DNA of 64,000 nt from M3007 sp037445225 (GCA_037445225.1 JBBIKW010000009.1:62001-126000); one strand, 5' to 3'; shown: positions 34,701 through 42,673, counted from the stretch's first letter. Notes: generated by a model not told the origin, from the sequence alone. Numbers and translations are program-made.

Positions 34701-34968
34701 CACCGCTGCCTTCCCCGTCGAGGGGCAAATCGGTCAGCGCCGCATCCGATTAGAGATAGACGTCTTCTGGGAAAAAGACAACCAACTGTATGCCTGCTTC
34801 TTCGCCGATGCCGTGGAAACTTCTGCTAAAAATAAAAGTGCAGAGCCGCCAAAAGCCGTCACCCACAAAGCAAGCTGGGCGCGCTACCTACTCCAACAGC
34901 ACTCCACCAAAAGCGCTCTCTGTTGGGCCGTCTTCCCCATCGAGGGCATAGCGATGCAAGCCGAATGA
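31774..34968 (+). CDS. UvrD/AddA-like superfamily 1 helicase with degenerate C-terminal nuclease region
   Basis: The 1064-residue protein begins MPIAILSAGAGSGKTYTLTERM, with Walker A at residues 9-15. Other SF1 motifs are VATTFTQKAAAELYERVR (motif Ia), LLLVDEFQDTSP (motif II, near residue 338), VGDPKQSIYGFRGAD (motif III), VMTYHRSKGLEFPVVI (motif V) and LLYVGLTRARDYLI (motif VI). The size and large insertions resemble AddA/RecB rather than plain UvrD. The C-terminal part (residues about 890-1064) should then hold a PD-(D/E)XK nuclease, but only RLEIDVFW is recognisable and no D-Y-K motif follows. No AddB partner is adjacent. It probably unwinds DNA ends during repair. ATG 31774 is preferred because the Walker A motif follows at the normal distance; an in-frame ATG at 31696 overlaps the region right after the terminator. 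Confidence 0.88.
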   Translation: MPIAILSAGAGSGKTYTLTERMVALIGQGVRPSGIVATTFTQKAAAELYERVRTRLLRAGMREAAHELGGALIGTVHSIGARLLQRFAFEIGASPRVEAIAESDAQRLFNESLAQVLDETRTAEMNHLADCLGLTKKNAENAYDWRGDIRRICEAARANMLTPEALQLSRQRSIETFDALLPPLSNQTAAKWNEQLASLLHQTIEALENNTADDTKTTRDAVEELRSWRTALQQRGFLYWHEWAKMSKTRVAAKSRELFAPLQQLAQSHGAHPDFRAQIHAYIGLAFDIAADAIAEYQRYKRKRGLIDYADMEAQVAQLLRLPAVRDTLSEEIDLLLVDEFQDTSPIQLDIFLQLSQLARQAIWVGDPKQSIYGFRGADPALMHAVVEATGGIRPENILQKSWRSRSDLVYFTNALFTQVFSHLPVEQVALQPALPIEKYTHPDAPPALLHWHFLNQADHRKVPAQPWTSCVIARQVHALLEHPIPVWTKNRERTRPLRAGDIAVLCRDNAKCQQMADALHRVGVRASVARSGLLQTAEGRLVVACLKYLINPRDALSAAEVLVLSGAQTVEEIVQHRLATLNEAHADNREPERHPILSHLSRLRPQIADLSTTEVLHRLFAELHLPHIVVRRGNASRRIDNLDQLRYYASEYEAFCQRMQAGASLGGFLLWLDALAEANADLQGSGEDPDTVRVMTYHRSKGLEFPVVICTQLEARAKDTLWGCTVLSERERPDLDRILADRWVRFWINPYADQWQKTDLAEALQQTDLWQRALQQSRDEEARLLYVGLTRARDYLILPTTAKGTPWLSRVLYGDESTPLLDPANEILPLEWQGQPIRCQTITFYEPPSLPDPQPPLQERSYYFKRPSGRSAVPVSDLWIDPSATAPPASAIHWSAPSPIAPPLEIKSEHRAAVARALQAFVVAAHPTLSAQQREHLAHRILCAEEALEYLSPAALVRHAEAFHRWMDVPSTSTLTAAFPVEGQIGQRRIRLEIDVFWEKDNQLYACFFADAVETSAKNKSAEPPKAVTHKASWARYLLQQHSTKSALCWAVFPIEGIAMQAE

Positions 34969-34985
34969 GGGCTAGCTCAGAAAAC

Positions 34986-35013
34986 AAAAAAGGTTTCTCT
35001 TTTCAGAGAAACC
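34986..35013 (-). terminator. Intrinsic terminator for the 20-codon minus-strand gene
   Basis: The arms GGTTTCTC (34992-34999) and GAGAAACC (35006-35013) form a perfect 8-base stem with a TTTCA-type loop. On the minus strand it ends in TTTTTT (34986-34991). The only minus-strand gene that could feed it is the small ORF at 35059-35121. It could also help end the plus-strand helicase transcript, but it lacks a U-tract in that direction. Confidence 0.75.
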
Positions 35014-35058
35014 CCAACCTATGACCTATTGTAGTGATTTTCAAGGGGAAAACGGCTA

Positions 35059-35121
35059 CTAACGCGAGCCCGAAATGCGAACGGTTCCGTTCTTGATTTG
35101 AATAGTAACTGGTTTACTCAT
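35059..35121 (-). CDS. Candidate 20-residue small protein
   Basis: ATG at 35121 to TAG at 35059 encodes MSKPVTIQIKNGTVRISGSR. I do not recognise it. It lies alone in the 407-base gap between the helicase gene and argS. It has its own intrinsic terminator 45 bases downstream and a near-match -7 box (CAACTTTG on the minus strand at 35170-35177, 7 of 8 positions) 48 bases upstream. The composition is basic, with alternating hydrophobic residues (VTIQIKNGTVRIS) that could form a beta hairpin around NG. An isolated unit with terminator suggests a real short transcript. It could be a small RNA whose ORF is incidental. The rest of the gap (35122-35323) shows no other gene. Confidence 0.45.
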   Translation of the reverse strand: MSKPVTIQIKNGTVRISGSR

Positions 35122-35323
35122 AGGCCTTAGACGATTTAGTGAAAGATTAAGTGGTGGTAAAACGGTCTGCAAAGTTGTTAGAGCGGTTGCGCTACTGAAC
35201 CAGAAGCAAGGGAATTTTTTTTCGCAATTGCTCGAATTAGCATTTCTCTTCCAGAAAAAAGCGCCCTCACCTCTGCTTTCTCCATCGGCCTAATCGCTGT
35301 AGAAGACAACTTCAGAAAGCCCC

Positions 35324-35331
35324 TACCTTTG
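35324..35331 (+). promoter_or_regulatory. Bacteroidota-type -7 box for argS
   Basis: TACCTTTG matches TAnnTTTG exactly and lies 44 bases before the argS ATG at 35376. Confidence 0.65.
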
Positions 35332-35375
35332 CACCCTCACTGCGCCAGGAGACAAACCACAGAACAAAGCGCACC

Positions 35376-37220
35376 ATGGATTTCACTCACACCCTACAAG
35401 TTGGCGTTGCCCAGGCAGTAGAACAGCTGTATGGAGCCGCTCTTTCTCCCGAACAAGTGCAGGTACAACCCACGCAACCGGAGTTCGAGGGCGACTACAC
35501 GGCCGTGCTGTTTCCATTCGTTCGCCTCGTCCGAAAATCGCCCGAGGCCCTGGGAACCGATATCGGCGACTATTTGCTCCGAACATCGCGTTATGTAGAA
35601 AAATATCAGGTCGTCAAGGGATTTCTAAACGTCACCCTTCGAGATGCGTACTGGCGCGAGCTGCTCCAGGCGGTGTTGTCCGATCCCAACTATGGGCGGC
35701 AGCCGCGCCGACAAGAGAAGGTGATGGTCGAGTACTCTTCGCCCAATACCAACAAGCCGCTACACTTAGGCCACATCCGCAATTGCCTACTGGGGTGGGC
35801 GTGCAGCCAGATCTTCGACGCAGTGGGCTACGACGTCATCAAGGTACAAGTGATCAATGACCGTGGAGTGGCCATTTGCAAGAGCATGGTCGGCTGGTTG
35901 AAGTTTGGTCAAGGGCGCACGCCGCAATCAGAAGGCATCAAAGGCGACCACTTCGTCGGAGACTATTACGTGCTTTTCGAAAAGAAAAGCCAAGAAGAAT
36001 ACCAAGCGTGGCAGCAAACGGAGCAGGCACAGGCCATCTACCGCGCGCGCCGAAAAGGCGACCAAAACGAGGCGGAGTTCTTCAAAGCCTTTAAGAACCA
36101 GTGGTTTAACGAGCACTCCCAATTGGGCACGGAGGTTCGGCAAATGCTGCTGCGCTGGGAGGCGGGCGATGAAGCGGTGCTGGCACTCTGGCGCCAAATG
36201 AACGACTGGGTATACGCGGGCTTTGCAGAGACGTATGCGCGTTTAGGCGTGCACTTTGACAAGAATTACTACGAGAGCGAAACCTATCTGTTGGGCAAAG
36301 ACATCGTGGAGGAAGGCTTGCAGAAAGGGGTCTTCTTTAAAAAAGAGGACGGCTCCGTATGGATCGACCTGAGCGATGTGGGTTACGATCAAAAGGTGGT
36401 TCTTCGCGCCGACGGCACCTCCGTATACATTACCCAAGATATGGGTACGGCGCGCATGCGCTACAGCGATTACGGCTGCCAACGCATGATTTATGTCGTA
36501 GCGGATGAGCAAAACTACCACTTTGCTGTGCTCTTTGAGACGCTGCGCCGCTTAGGTGAGCCGTATGCCGACGGCTTATACCACCTCTCCTACGGGCTGG
36601 TTGAGTTGCCCACTGGCCGGATGAAGACGCGTGAAGGCACCGTAGTGGATGCCGACGACCTCATCGCTGAAGTAGAGCGCTTGGCTCGCGAACAAGCAGC
36701 CGAACGCGGTAGTCCTGTCGAAGGGCCTGAAGCGGAGGAGAACCTTAGGCGCATCGCTATGGGAGCGCTCAAGTTCTTTATGATACGCGTCCATCCCAAA
36801 CGCCGCATGGTGTTCAACCCGGAAGAGTCCATCGACTTGCAGGGCCAAACAGGACCGTACATCCAGTACTCGTGGGTGCGCATTCGCGGCCTTCTGCAAC
36901 GCGCCGAGCAAGATGGTGTCGACCTCGGTGCGGCCGCTCAATACACCGGAGTGCAGCCCCAAGAAAAGGAACTGCTTAAGGCTTTGGGCGAATATCCCTC
37001 TGTAGTGCTCACGGCCGCACAAGGGTACGACCCCTCGCATGTGGCTAACTATTGCTACCAGCTGGCTAAGCATTATCACCGCTTTTGGCACGACCTACCC
37101 ATCCTCCATGCTACCGACCCCGCCACGCGCGCCTTCCGCCTCCAGCTCAGCCGCGCCGTCGCTCACGTACTCCAAACCGGCATGAACTTGCTGGGCATCG
37201 AAATGCCCCAACGCATGTAG
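35376..37220 (+). CDS. argS: Arginine-tRNA ligase
   Basis: The 614-residue enzyme charges tRNA-Arg. The class I HIGH motif is in SSPNTNKPLHLGHIRNCLLG near residue 130, and the KMSKS-equivalent region reads GRMKTREGTVVDADDL. An N-terminal Add1-like domain (FTHTLQVGVAQAVEQLYGAALSPEQVQVQPTQPEFEGDYT) and a C-terminal DALR anticodon-binding helix bundle (residues about 500-614) complete the family layout. QGQTGPYIQYSWVRIRGLL marks the start of the DALR region. Length is normal for a bacterial ArgS. It has its own -7 box, and the TPR gene follows after a further promoter. Confidence 0.97.
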   Translation: MDFTHTLQVGVAQAVEQLYGAALSPEQVQVQPTQPEFEGDYTAVLFPFVRLVRKSPEALGTDIGDYLLRTSRYVEKYQVVKGFLNVTLRDAYWRELLQAVLSDPNYGRQPRRQEKVMVEYSSPNTNKPLHLGHIRNCLLGWACSQIFDAVGYDVIKVQVINDRGVAICKSMVGWLKFGQGRTPQSEGIKGDHFVGDYYVLFEKKSQEEYQAWQQTEQAQAIYRARRKGDQNEAEFFKAFKNQWFNEHSQLGTEVRQMLLRWEAGDEAVLALWRQMNDWVYAGFAETYARLGVHFDKNYYESETYLLGKDIVEEGLQKGVFFKKEDGSVWIDLSDVGYDQKVVLRADGTSVYITQDMGTARMRYSDYGCQRMIYVVADEQNYHFAVLFETLRRLGEPYADGLYHLSYGLVELPTGRMKTREGTVVDADDLIAEVERLAREQAAERGSPVEGPEAEENLRRIAMGALKFFMIRVHPKRRMVFNPEESIDLQGQTGPYIQYSWVRIRGLLQRAEQDGVDLGAAAQYTGVQPQEKELLKALGEYPSVVLTAAQGYDPSHVANYCYQLAKHYHRFWHDLPILHATDPATRAFRLQLSRAVAHVLQTGMNLLGIEMPQRM

Positions 37221-37249
37221 CGCACTTTTTTCACCGCACAAACTTTCTG

Positions 37250-37257
37250 TACCTTTG
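37250..37257 (+). promoter_or_regulatory. Bacteroidota-type -7 box for the TPR gene
   Basis: TACCTTTG matches TAnnTTTG exactly, 58 bases before ATG 37316. Confidence 0.6.
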
Positions 37258-37315
37258 CACGCCCTTTTCGCAACAAGGCGCTCCTCAAATAGGGTCTTCA
37301 ACTTTTTTGTAAAAA

Positions 37316-38032
37316 ATGGCTAAACGCAAGACAAACCCGACAGAAGACCTCCCCGTAGTGGAGGTAGAAGAAGTGAAAGGCAGCAACGGCTTGGCCGAGT
37401 GGTGGAACACTCTTAAAGAGCGACAAGACATCCTGCTCTACGTCCTTAGCGGCTTGGCCCTCCTCGTGTTAGGATGGTGGGGCTATAAGGTGCTCGTCGT
37501 CGAACCTCAACAGAAAGACGCGGTAGCCGCTATGTGGCAAGCCCAGCGCGCCTTCGAACGCGACTCCTTCCGCCTCGCGCTGGAAGATCCGGGCGGCGGA
37601 TACGACGGCTTCTTAGGCATCATCGATAAATACGGCAGCACCAAAGCCGGAAACTTGGCCAAATACTATGCCGGCATCTGCTACCTCAACTTGGGCGATT
37701 TCGACAAGGCTATCCAATATCTGGAAGACTTTGACGCCGAAGGCGACCTGTTGCCCATTTTAAAGTACGGGGTGTTAGGCGACTGCTACTCGGAAAAGCA
37801 AAACTACGACAAGGCGCTCCAACTATACGAGAAGGCCTCCAATGTGGGCAATCATCCGCAGCTGGCAGCCTTCTACTTGAAAAAATTAGGGATGCTTCAC
37901 GAGTACCAGGGCAACAAATCGGCAGCGGTGGCCGCCTATGAGCGGCTGCGCCGCGACTTCGCCGACCAATCCCTGGCTGATTGGCGCGATATCGAGAAGT
38001 ACATCTACCGCGCGGGGGGCGGAAACCAGTAG
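37316..38032 (+). CDS. Membrane-anchored tetratricopeptide repeat protein
   Basis: The 238-residue protein has a charged cytoplasmic N-terminus, a single membrane segment (ILLYVLSGLALLVLGWWGYKVLVV, residues 39-62) and a periplasmic part with TPR repeats (AKYYAGICYLNLGDFDKAIQYLEDF, then KYGVLGDCYSEKQNYDKALQLYEKA, then FYLKKLGMLHEYQGNKSAAVAAYERL). The layout resembles YfgM, a SecYEG-associated chaperone-like protein. A Bacteroidota homologue of that role is plausible but not proven. It has its own promoter box. Confidence 0.85.
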   Translation: MAKRKTNPTEDLPVVEVEEVKGSNGLAEWWNTLKERQDILLYVLSGLALLVLGWWGYKVLVVEPQQKDAVAAMWQAQRAFERDSFRLALEDPGGGYDGFLGIIDKYGSTKAGNLAKYYAGICYLNLGDFDKAIQYLEDFDAEGDLLPILKYGVLGDCYSEKQNYDKALQLYEKASNVGNHPQLAAFYLKKLGMLHEYQGNKSAAVAAYERLRRDFADQSLADWRDIEKYIYRAGGGNQ

Positions 38033-38099
38033 AGGAGACACCTGTAACTTCTCCGAGCGGCAATTAGAAGTCTTCTCAACCCTGTGTGCGGTCAAAGGT

Positions 38100-39023
38100 C
38101 TACGCAAACAGTTCCAAGCACTCGGCTACAGCGCCCTCCTTTAGGGAATAAGCGGAAGCGTATATTCGACTGAGCCGAGCGCGCCGAGCCACGTGCCGAA
38201 TCAGCAATAGCCCAACGACAATCGTTAGCCGGCGTTCGGGCGAAAGCCCCGGCCAAGTGGCGCGCTCGGCAAGCGTAGTGGGCACGAACTGTGCGCATAA
38301 GGCCTGGAAACCCTCCAGTGGAATGTCGGCATACAGCGGTCCATGAGTAGGGGTTAGCAACTCCCAAAGCGTGTTGAATGCGCCTGCCGCGCCAACGAGC
38401 ATATGGACAGTGTGTCGCTCCAGCGCCTTCCACAGCGCTTCCAAAGCTTCGTCCAAAAAACGCTCTAAGGCAGCAACTTCCTGCGGAGCAATAGGATCGC
38501 TGCGGTGAAAGCGATGATATAGCACAGTAGCGCCTACAGGAAAGCTGTGCTGCCAAAGCACTGTCGTCCCGTGTGCTACGATGAACTCCACACTGCCGCC
38601 ACCGATATCCAAGATAAGTGCTCCTTGTGGCGACAGCGGGACAGCCTGACGCACGCCCTTGAAGATGAGCTCGGCTTCCCGATCGCCCGTAATCACTTGA
38701 GGGCAGATGCCGGTCTCTGTTTGGACTGCCCGCAGAAACTCATCGGCATTTTGGGCGGTGCGCAGGGCCGCTGTACCTATAGCCCAGATGTCGGACGGCA
38801 AAAGGCCAAATGGGAGGGCCTGTTGCTGAAAACTTTGTAGTGCCTGCAAGCCGCGTTGGAAGGCAGCAGACCCGATGCGACCGATGCCTTCTTCGGCCAA
38901 GTTCACCACCTTACGGTCGCGGTGAAGCGCCGCCCACCCCTGAGGCTGCTGAGCGTCCGCTCGAGCTATGAGAAGATGGAAAATATTGGTGCCCAAATCA
39001 ATAACGGCACATGTCCTGTCCAT
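38100..39023 (-). CDS. Ppx/GppA-family phosphatase
   Basis: The 307-residue protein belongs to the ASKHA fold exopolyphosphatase/pppGpp phosphatase family. The phosphate 1 loop is CAVIDLGTNIFHLLIA at the N-terminus, phosphate 2 is LILDIGGGSVEFIVA, and GTAALRTAQNADEFL lies between. It is the short, two-domain form without the HD-like C-terminal half of E. coli Ppx. It should hydrolyse polyphosphate from the ends and/or pppGpp. It follows the PorT-like gene by 34 bases on the same strand, so the two are probably co-transcribed. Confidence 0.9.
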   Translation of the reverse strand: MDRTCAVIDLGTNIFHLLIARADAQQPQGWAALHRDRKVVNLAEEGIGRIGSAAFQRGLQALQSFQQQALPFGLLPSDIWAIGTAALRTAQNADEFLRAVQTETGICPQVITGDREAELIFKGVRQAVPLSPQGALILDIGGGSVEFIVAHGTTVLWQHSFPVGATVLYHRFHRSDPIAPQEVAALERFLDEALEALWKALERHTVHMLVGAAGAFNTLWELLTPTHGPLYADIPLEGFQALCAQFVPTTLAERATWPGLSPERRLTIVVGLLLIRHVARRARLSRIYASAYSLKEGAVAECLELFA

Positions 39024-39057
39024 ATGCAGTTTCCGGCGTGAAGATCCGACCCGATAC

Positions 39058-39705
39058 TTACCACCGATACATCAGCTGAAAAGCCAAGAAGCGCTCAATG
39101 AGCGAGTTGGCGAAGTTTGTACCGGGCTTAGCAAAGGGATCGTACAGGCGCATGAGGCCGTGATGGTAGCGGAAAGTAAAGGCTACGTGCTCCGACGCAT
39201 AGAGGCTGACGCCCAATAGGCCGCACAGATTGTTCCTTCGAAGGTCGGGCAGCGCAGCAGTGATGCCGCCGCCCAGCTCCGCGTCGTTCGAATAGCCCAA
39301 CAGCCGCCCGTAAGCGGCTCCTACATTGAACATTACCGCTTGGCCCCCCTCTGAATGCCATAGGCGCCAGTGCCACTGAAGCGGTACTTCGACGTAGTGC
39401 AGGGTTGTGCGAAAGAATACCGGATCATCGGCCTCACTTCGGCAACCGCGCTGCGTGTAGAGGAGCTCCACGCTCAACGCCTGTGCTGGCGAAAGCACGG
39501 CCTCTCCGCGAAGCCCTCCCTGCAGCCCTATCTTGTGATAGCCTGCAGAGGCATCTCCATCGATTTGGGAGGCCGTCACCCCGACCAACACACCGGCACG
39601 GAACCGCTGAGCCATGCCCTCTGATCCGAAAATACTGAGGAATAGCCCTGCCCAGAGGAGCGCATTCCATCCTGTTCGCGCCTGTGAAAATACCCTCTTC
39701 ACCAT
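39058..39705 (-). CDS. PorT-like outer-membrane beta-barrel protein
   Basis: The 215-residue protein has an N-terminal signal segment (WNALLWAGLFLSIFGSEGMAQ) followed by alternating hydrophobic beta strands. The opening FRAGVLVGVTASQIDGDASAGYHKIGLQGGLRGEAVLSPAQALSVELLYTQRG is typical of Bacteroidota outer_membrane_beta-barrel/PorT-family proteins (a glycine-rich first hairpin, then DGD-GYHK). It ends in LAFQLMYRW with an aromatic last residue, as expected for barrel assembly by BAM. The function is unknown. True PorT is required for T9SS secretion, but many paralogues of this fold are not. Confidence 0.78.
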   Translation of the reverse strand: MVKRVFSQARTGWNALLWAGLFLSIFGSEGMAQRFRAGVLVGVTASQIDGDASAGYHKIGLQGGLRGEAVLSPAQALSVELLYTQRGCRSEADDPVFFRTTLHYVEVPLQWHWRLWHSEGGQAVMFNVGAAYGRLLGYSNDAELGGGITAALPDLRRNNLCGLLGVSLYASEHVAFTFRYHHGLMRLYDPFAKPGTNFANSLIERFLAFQLMYRW

Positions 39706-39757
39706 AAGTATTGTCTGTTTTGCTCATTACCTTCGCCGCAGCAAGATAGGCATCCTC

Positions 39758-40039
39758 ATGCGCTATACTCAGGCTACGCTAAAAAAACTCGAAGCGCTCT
39801 TCACTGAACTAGGTTATTCGATCCGCTACGAGAAAGGTCATTTTCAAAGCGGCTACTGTTTGGTAGAACAGCGCAAGATAGCCGTAGTCAATCGGTTTCT
39901 GGACACCGAAGGGCGCATCCATTGCTTGATGGATATGCTGGCGACCATCCCTATCGATGCTGCCCAACTGTCCGAACCGGCTCAGCTATTCCTTCAAAAA
40001 ATTCAAGGGCAACCCTCTTCGGAAGACAACACCATCTAA
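39758..40039 (+). CDS. Conserved-looking small hypothetical protein
   Basis: The 93-residue protein starts at ATG 39758 (MRYTQATLKKLEALFTELGYSIRYEKG). The upstream extension of the open frame overlaps the divergent barrel gene and is not protein-like. A near-match -7 box TACCTTCG lies at 39728-39735. The sequence has an N-terminal helix, then beta strands (YSIRYEKGHFQSGYCLVEQRKIAVVNRFLDTEGRI). It looks like a small cytoplasmic alpha/beta protein. I cannot assign a function. pepT follows after 11 bases, so the two are probably in one operon. Confidence 0.75.
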   Translation: MRYTQATLKKLEALFTELGYSIRYEKGHFQSGYCLVEQRKIAVVNRFLDTEGRIHCLMDMLATIPIDAAQLSEPAQLFLQKIQGQPSSEDNTI

Positions 40040-40050
40040 GATAACACCAC

Positions 40051-41295
40051 ATGGCTACCTTCGAACACACCGTCAAAGAGCGCTTTCTGCGCTACGTTCA
40101 GATAGATACGCAAAGCGACCCGACCAGCACCACCACTCCGAGCACTGAAAAACAAAAGGACTTGGGGCGCTTGCTCGTCGAAGAGCTCCATGCCATGGGC
40201 CTAAGCGATGCTGAGATGGATGAGTACGGCTATGTGTATGCCACTATCCCTGCCAACACAGATAAAAGGGTGCCGGTCATCTGCTTTTGCTCGCACATGG
40301 ATACCGCTCCCGACTGTTCGGGGGCTAACGTAAAGCCCACCGTACACGCCAACTATCGGGGACAAGACCTGGTCTTGCCCGACGACCCGAGCATCGTCAT
40401 TCGAGAGTGTGAACACGAAGACCTCAAGCATCAACACGGCAACGACATCATCACTGCCAGCGGCACCACGCTGTTGGGTGCCGACAACAAAGCCGGCATT
40501 GCCGCTATCATGGATGCCGCTCACATCTTAATTAATCGCCCCGACATCAAGCACGGCAAAATCCGCATCCTCTTTACGCCCGATGAAGAGATCGGACGCG
40601 GCGTCGACAAGGTCAACCTCAAAAAGTTAGGCGCCAAATACGCTTACACGGTAGATGGCGAAACCGCCGGCAGCATCGAAGACGAAACCTTTAGCGCGGA
40701 TGGCGCCACCGTGGTCATCCACGGCGTGTCGGCACATCCCGGGTTCGCTAAAGGAAAGATGGAGCACGCCATGAAAATCGCCGGCAAAATTTTAGCTAAG
40801 CTGCCCGACCGGTTCAGCCCCGAACACACCGAAGGGCGGCAGGGATTTATCCATCCCACCGCTATCGAGGGCGGCTTAGAGAAGGTGACCATGAAGTTTA
40901 TCCTGCGCGACTTTACGGAGGCCGGCTTGCGCCGCCATGCGCGCACGCTGAAAAAAGTTGTCGACAGTGTCTTGCGACACTACCCTAACTCGCGCGCTGA
41001 GATTACCATTGTACAACAATATCGCAACATGGGCAAAGTGCTGCGCCGACACCCGCAAGTAGTAGAAAATGCCTTAGAAGCCCTGCGGCGAGCCGGTTTT
41101 TCGCAGCCCTTGCGCCGCGCCATCCGCGGCGGCACCGACGGCTCCCGACTCTCTTTCATGGGGCTACCCTGCCCCAACCTCTTTGCCGGAGAGCATGCCT
41201 TCCACTCCAAATACGAGTGGGTGTCCGTTCAAGACATGGAGAAAGCCGCTGAGACGCTCGTTCACCTTGCCCAAATCTGGGAAGAGCGCAGCTAA
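40051..41295 (+). CDS. pepT: Peptidase T (tripeptidase)
   Basis: The 414-residue M20B peptidase removes the N-terminal residue from tripeptides in the cytoplasm. Visible family features are FLRYVQIDTQSDP at the N-terminus, VICFCSHMDTAPD with zinc-ligand His and Asp, SGTTLLGADNKAGIAAIMDAA with Asp, LFTPDEEIGRG with the catalytic Glu pair, YTVDGETAGSIEDETFSA and a final CPNLFAGEHAFHSKYEWVS with the last His ligand. The dimerisation domain between residues 210 and 320 is in place. The length matches PepT. It is followed by about 300 bases with no obvious gene. Confidence 0.96.
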   Translation: MATFEHTVKERFLRYVQIDTQSDPTSTTTPSTEKQKDLGRLLVEELHAMGLSDAEMDEYGYVYATIPANTDKRVPVICFCSHMDTAPDCSGANVKPTVHANYRGQDLVLPDDPSIVIRECEHEDLKHQHGNDIITASGTTLLGADNKAGIAAIMDAAHILINRPDIKHGKIRILFTPDEEIGRGVDKVNLKKLGAKYAYTVDGETAGSIEDETFSADGATVVIHGVSAHPGFAKGKMEHAMKIAGKILAKLPDRFSPEHTEGRQGFIHPTAIEGGLEKVTMKFILRDFTEAGLRRHARTLKKVVDSVLRHYPNSRAEITIVQQYRNMGKVLRRHPQVVENALEALRRAGFSQPLRRAIRGGTDGSRLSFMGLPCPNLFAGEHAFHSKYEWVSVQDMEKAAETLVHLAQIWEERS

Positions 41296-41593
41296 CCCTT
41301 TTGCTGGTCTCTCGCTTCTTTTTCGCACAGTATTAAATCCAATAGTCCGTTTCAGTTTGAGCAGCGATTTTGCCTAAAACACGGCCGGGTGATTTTTTTC
41401 CTACTTTCGGCTCACACCTGAACAAGCGAATCAATTTTGGTAAAAGTTTAGGTGCTTGAGTGGACTATCTAAACCTACGGCTTCTACCTCTTTTTGCCCT
41501 AAAATCTCAACGGACCATTGAAATTATCGCCCTCGGGTTGTTTTCCCTCAAAGGAAGGCGTATCTTGAGGCGAAATATTAAAATCCTCTGATC
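41296..41593. other. Intergenic region with no gene seen
   Basis: This 298-base gap is less GC-rich than the genes. It contains a near-match -7 box (TACTTTCG near 41402-41409) but no exact TAnnTTTG, no strong hairpin and no convincing ORF. An untranslated leader or small RNA cannot be excluded. Confidence 0.4.
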
Positions 41594-41959
41594 ATGGAAG
41601 AAAAGAACAAAATGGAAGAATTTTTCGACTCTGTGCGCGAGTTGGCCGAAGATGCAGCAGAAAAACTGCAAGAGGTTGGTGAAAAAGTAGGGGAAAAAGT
41701 CTCACCCCTCCTTGAAGCAGCAGAGGAAAAGCTGGAAGCCCTCAAAGATGTCGCAGAAGAACGCATCGAGGCGCTGAGCGAAAAGGCCGAAGCCATGGCT
41801 GCCGAGGCGCGCCGACAGGCCGAAGCAAAGGCCGCAGAGATACAGGCGGCAAAGGAAAAAATCGCAGAGCACGAGGGCGGTGCGCTGGGTTACTTGACCG
41901 ACAAAGCGAAGGAATTGCTGGGTAAAGAAGGCAAAGACTCTCCGCCACAAGACGCTTAG
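41594..41959 (+). CDS. Small Ala/Glu-rich coiled-coil protein
   Basis: The 121-residue protein is almost entirely a charged amphipathic helix. It shows repeated EKxxEVxEKVxEK and AEEKLEALKDVAEERIEALSEKAEAMAAEARRQAEAKAAEI patterns, which form 11-residue-like repeats reminiscent of LEA or YtxH-type proteins. A conserved-looking tail GGALGYLTDKAKELLGKE follows. There is no signal peptide or membrane segment. Such proteins are often stress-related, but I do not recognise a family and give no function. Confidence 0.7.
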   Translation: MEEKNKMEEFFDSVRELAEDAAEKLQEVGEKVGEKVSPLLEAAEEKLEALKDVAEERIEALSEKAEAMAAEARRQAEAKAAEIQAAKEKIAEHEGGALGYLTDKAKELLGKEGKDSPPQDA

Positions 41960-42013
41960 GATACAGCCTCTCCGTCGCTGCTTCCGCTGAGTAAGCCAAG
42001 AGAGGCAGTTATC

Positions 42014-42021
42014 TATTTTTG
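42014..42021 (+). promoter_or_regulatory. Bacteroidota-type -7 box for udk
   Basis: TATTTTTG matches TAnnTTTG exactly and lies 28 bases before the udk ATG at 42050. Confidence 0.6.
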
Positions 42022-42049
42022 CCGCTCAAAAAAAGTCACCTTTGGCGGC

Positions 42050-42673
42050 ATGGCTATTCCTTTCACTATTGGTATCAGCGGCGGCAGCGGAAGTGGAAAG
42101 ACCACCTTCGTCCAGCGCTTGCGCGAGCAATTCACCGCGGCGGAACTGTGCGTCCTTTCTCAGGACAACTACTACTGGCCGCGCGACCAACAACACGTCG
42201 ACGAGCGCGGCGAGCGGAATTTTGACCTCCCTGAGTCGTTTAACAAGAAAGCCTTTCGCCAAGACTTGGAGCGACTGCAGCGCGGAGAGCCCGTAGAACG
42301 CCTCGAGTACACTTATAACAACCCGCTGGCAACCCCACGCCTCATCTCGGTTCATCCCGCACCGATCATCGTAGTAGAAGGCCTATTCGTCCTGCATTAC
42401 AAAAAGATTGCCGCCTTGCTCGACCTCAAAATATTCATCAACACCAAGGAAAACCTCAAAGTGATTCGGCGCATTTACCGCGACCAATTGGAGCGCAACT
42501 ACCCCATCGAAGATGTCCTGTACAAGTACCAACACCACGTCATGCCGGCTTACGAGCGCTACATCTTGCCCTATCGCGAAGAAGCCGACTTAGTCATCAA
42601 CAATAACTACCACTTCGATCGGGCGCTCAACGTGTTGGTGGGCTTTATAAGGCACCGTCTTTCTCAAAAATGA
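42050..42673 (+). CDS. udk: Uridine kinase
   Basis: The 207-residue protein phosphorylates uridine (and usually cytidine) in pyrimidine salvage. Walker A is GISGGSGSGKTTF at residues 8-20, the family motif LSQDNYYWPRDQQ follows, then NFDLPESFN, PIIVVEGLFVLHY (Walker B-like) and IFINTKENLKVIRRIYRD. The length is standard. It has its own promoter box and is followed 54 bases later by tRNA-Leu, which has a separate promoter. Confidence 0.95.
   Translation: MAIPFTIGISGGSGSGKTTFVQRLREQFTAAELCVLSQDNYYWPRDQQHVDERGERNFDLPESFNKKAFRQDLERLQRGEPVERLEYTYNNPLATPRLISVHPAPIIVVEGLFVLHYKKIAALLDLKIFINTKENLKVIRRIYRDQLERNYPIEDVLYKYQHHVMPAYERYILPYREEADLVINNNYHFDRALNVLVGFIRHRLSQK

Noticed and set aside
39614..39757. 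A 48-residue N-terminal extension of the small hypothetical protein at 39758.
   Set aside because: It overlaps the divergent barrel gene antisense, contains low-complexity basic sequence, and a near -7 box lies inside it. ATG 39758 is the better start.
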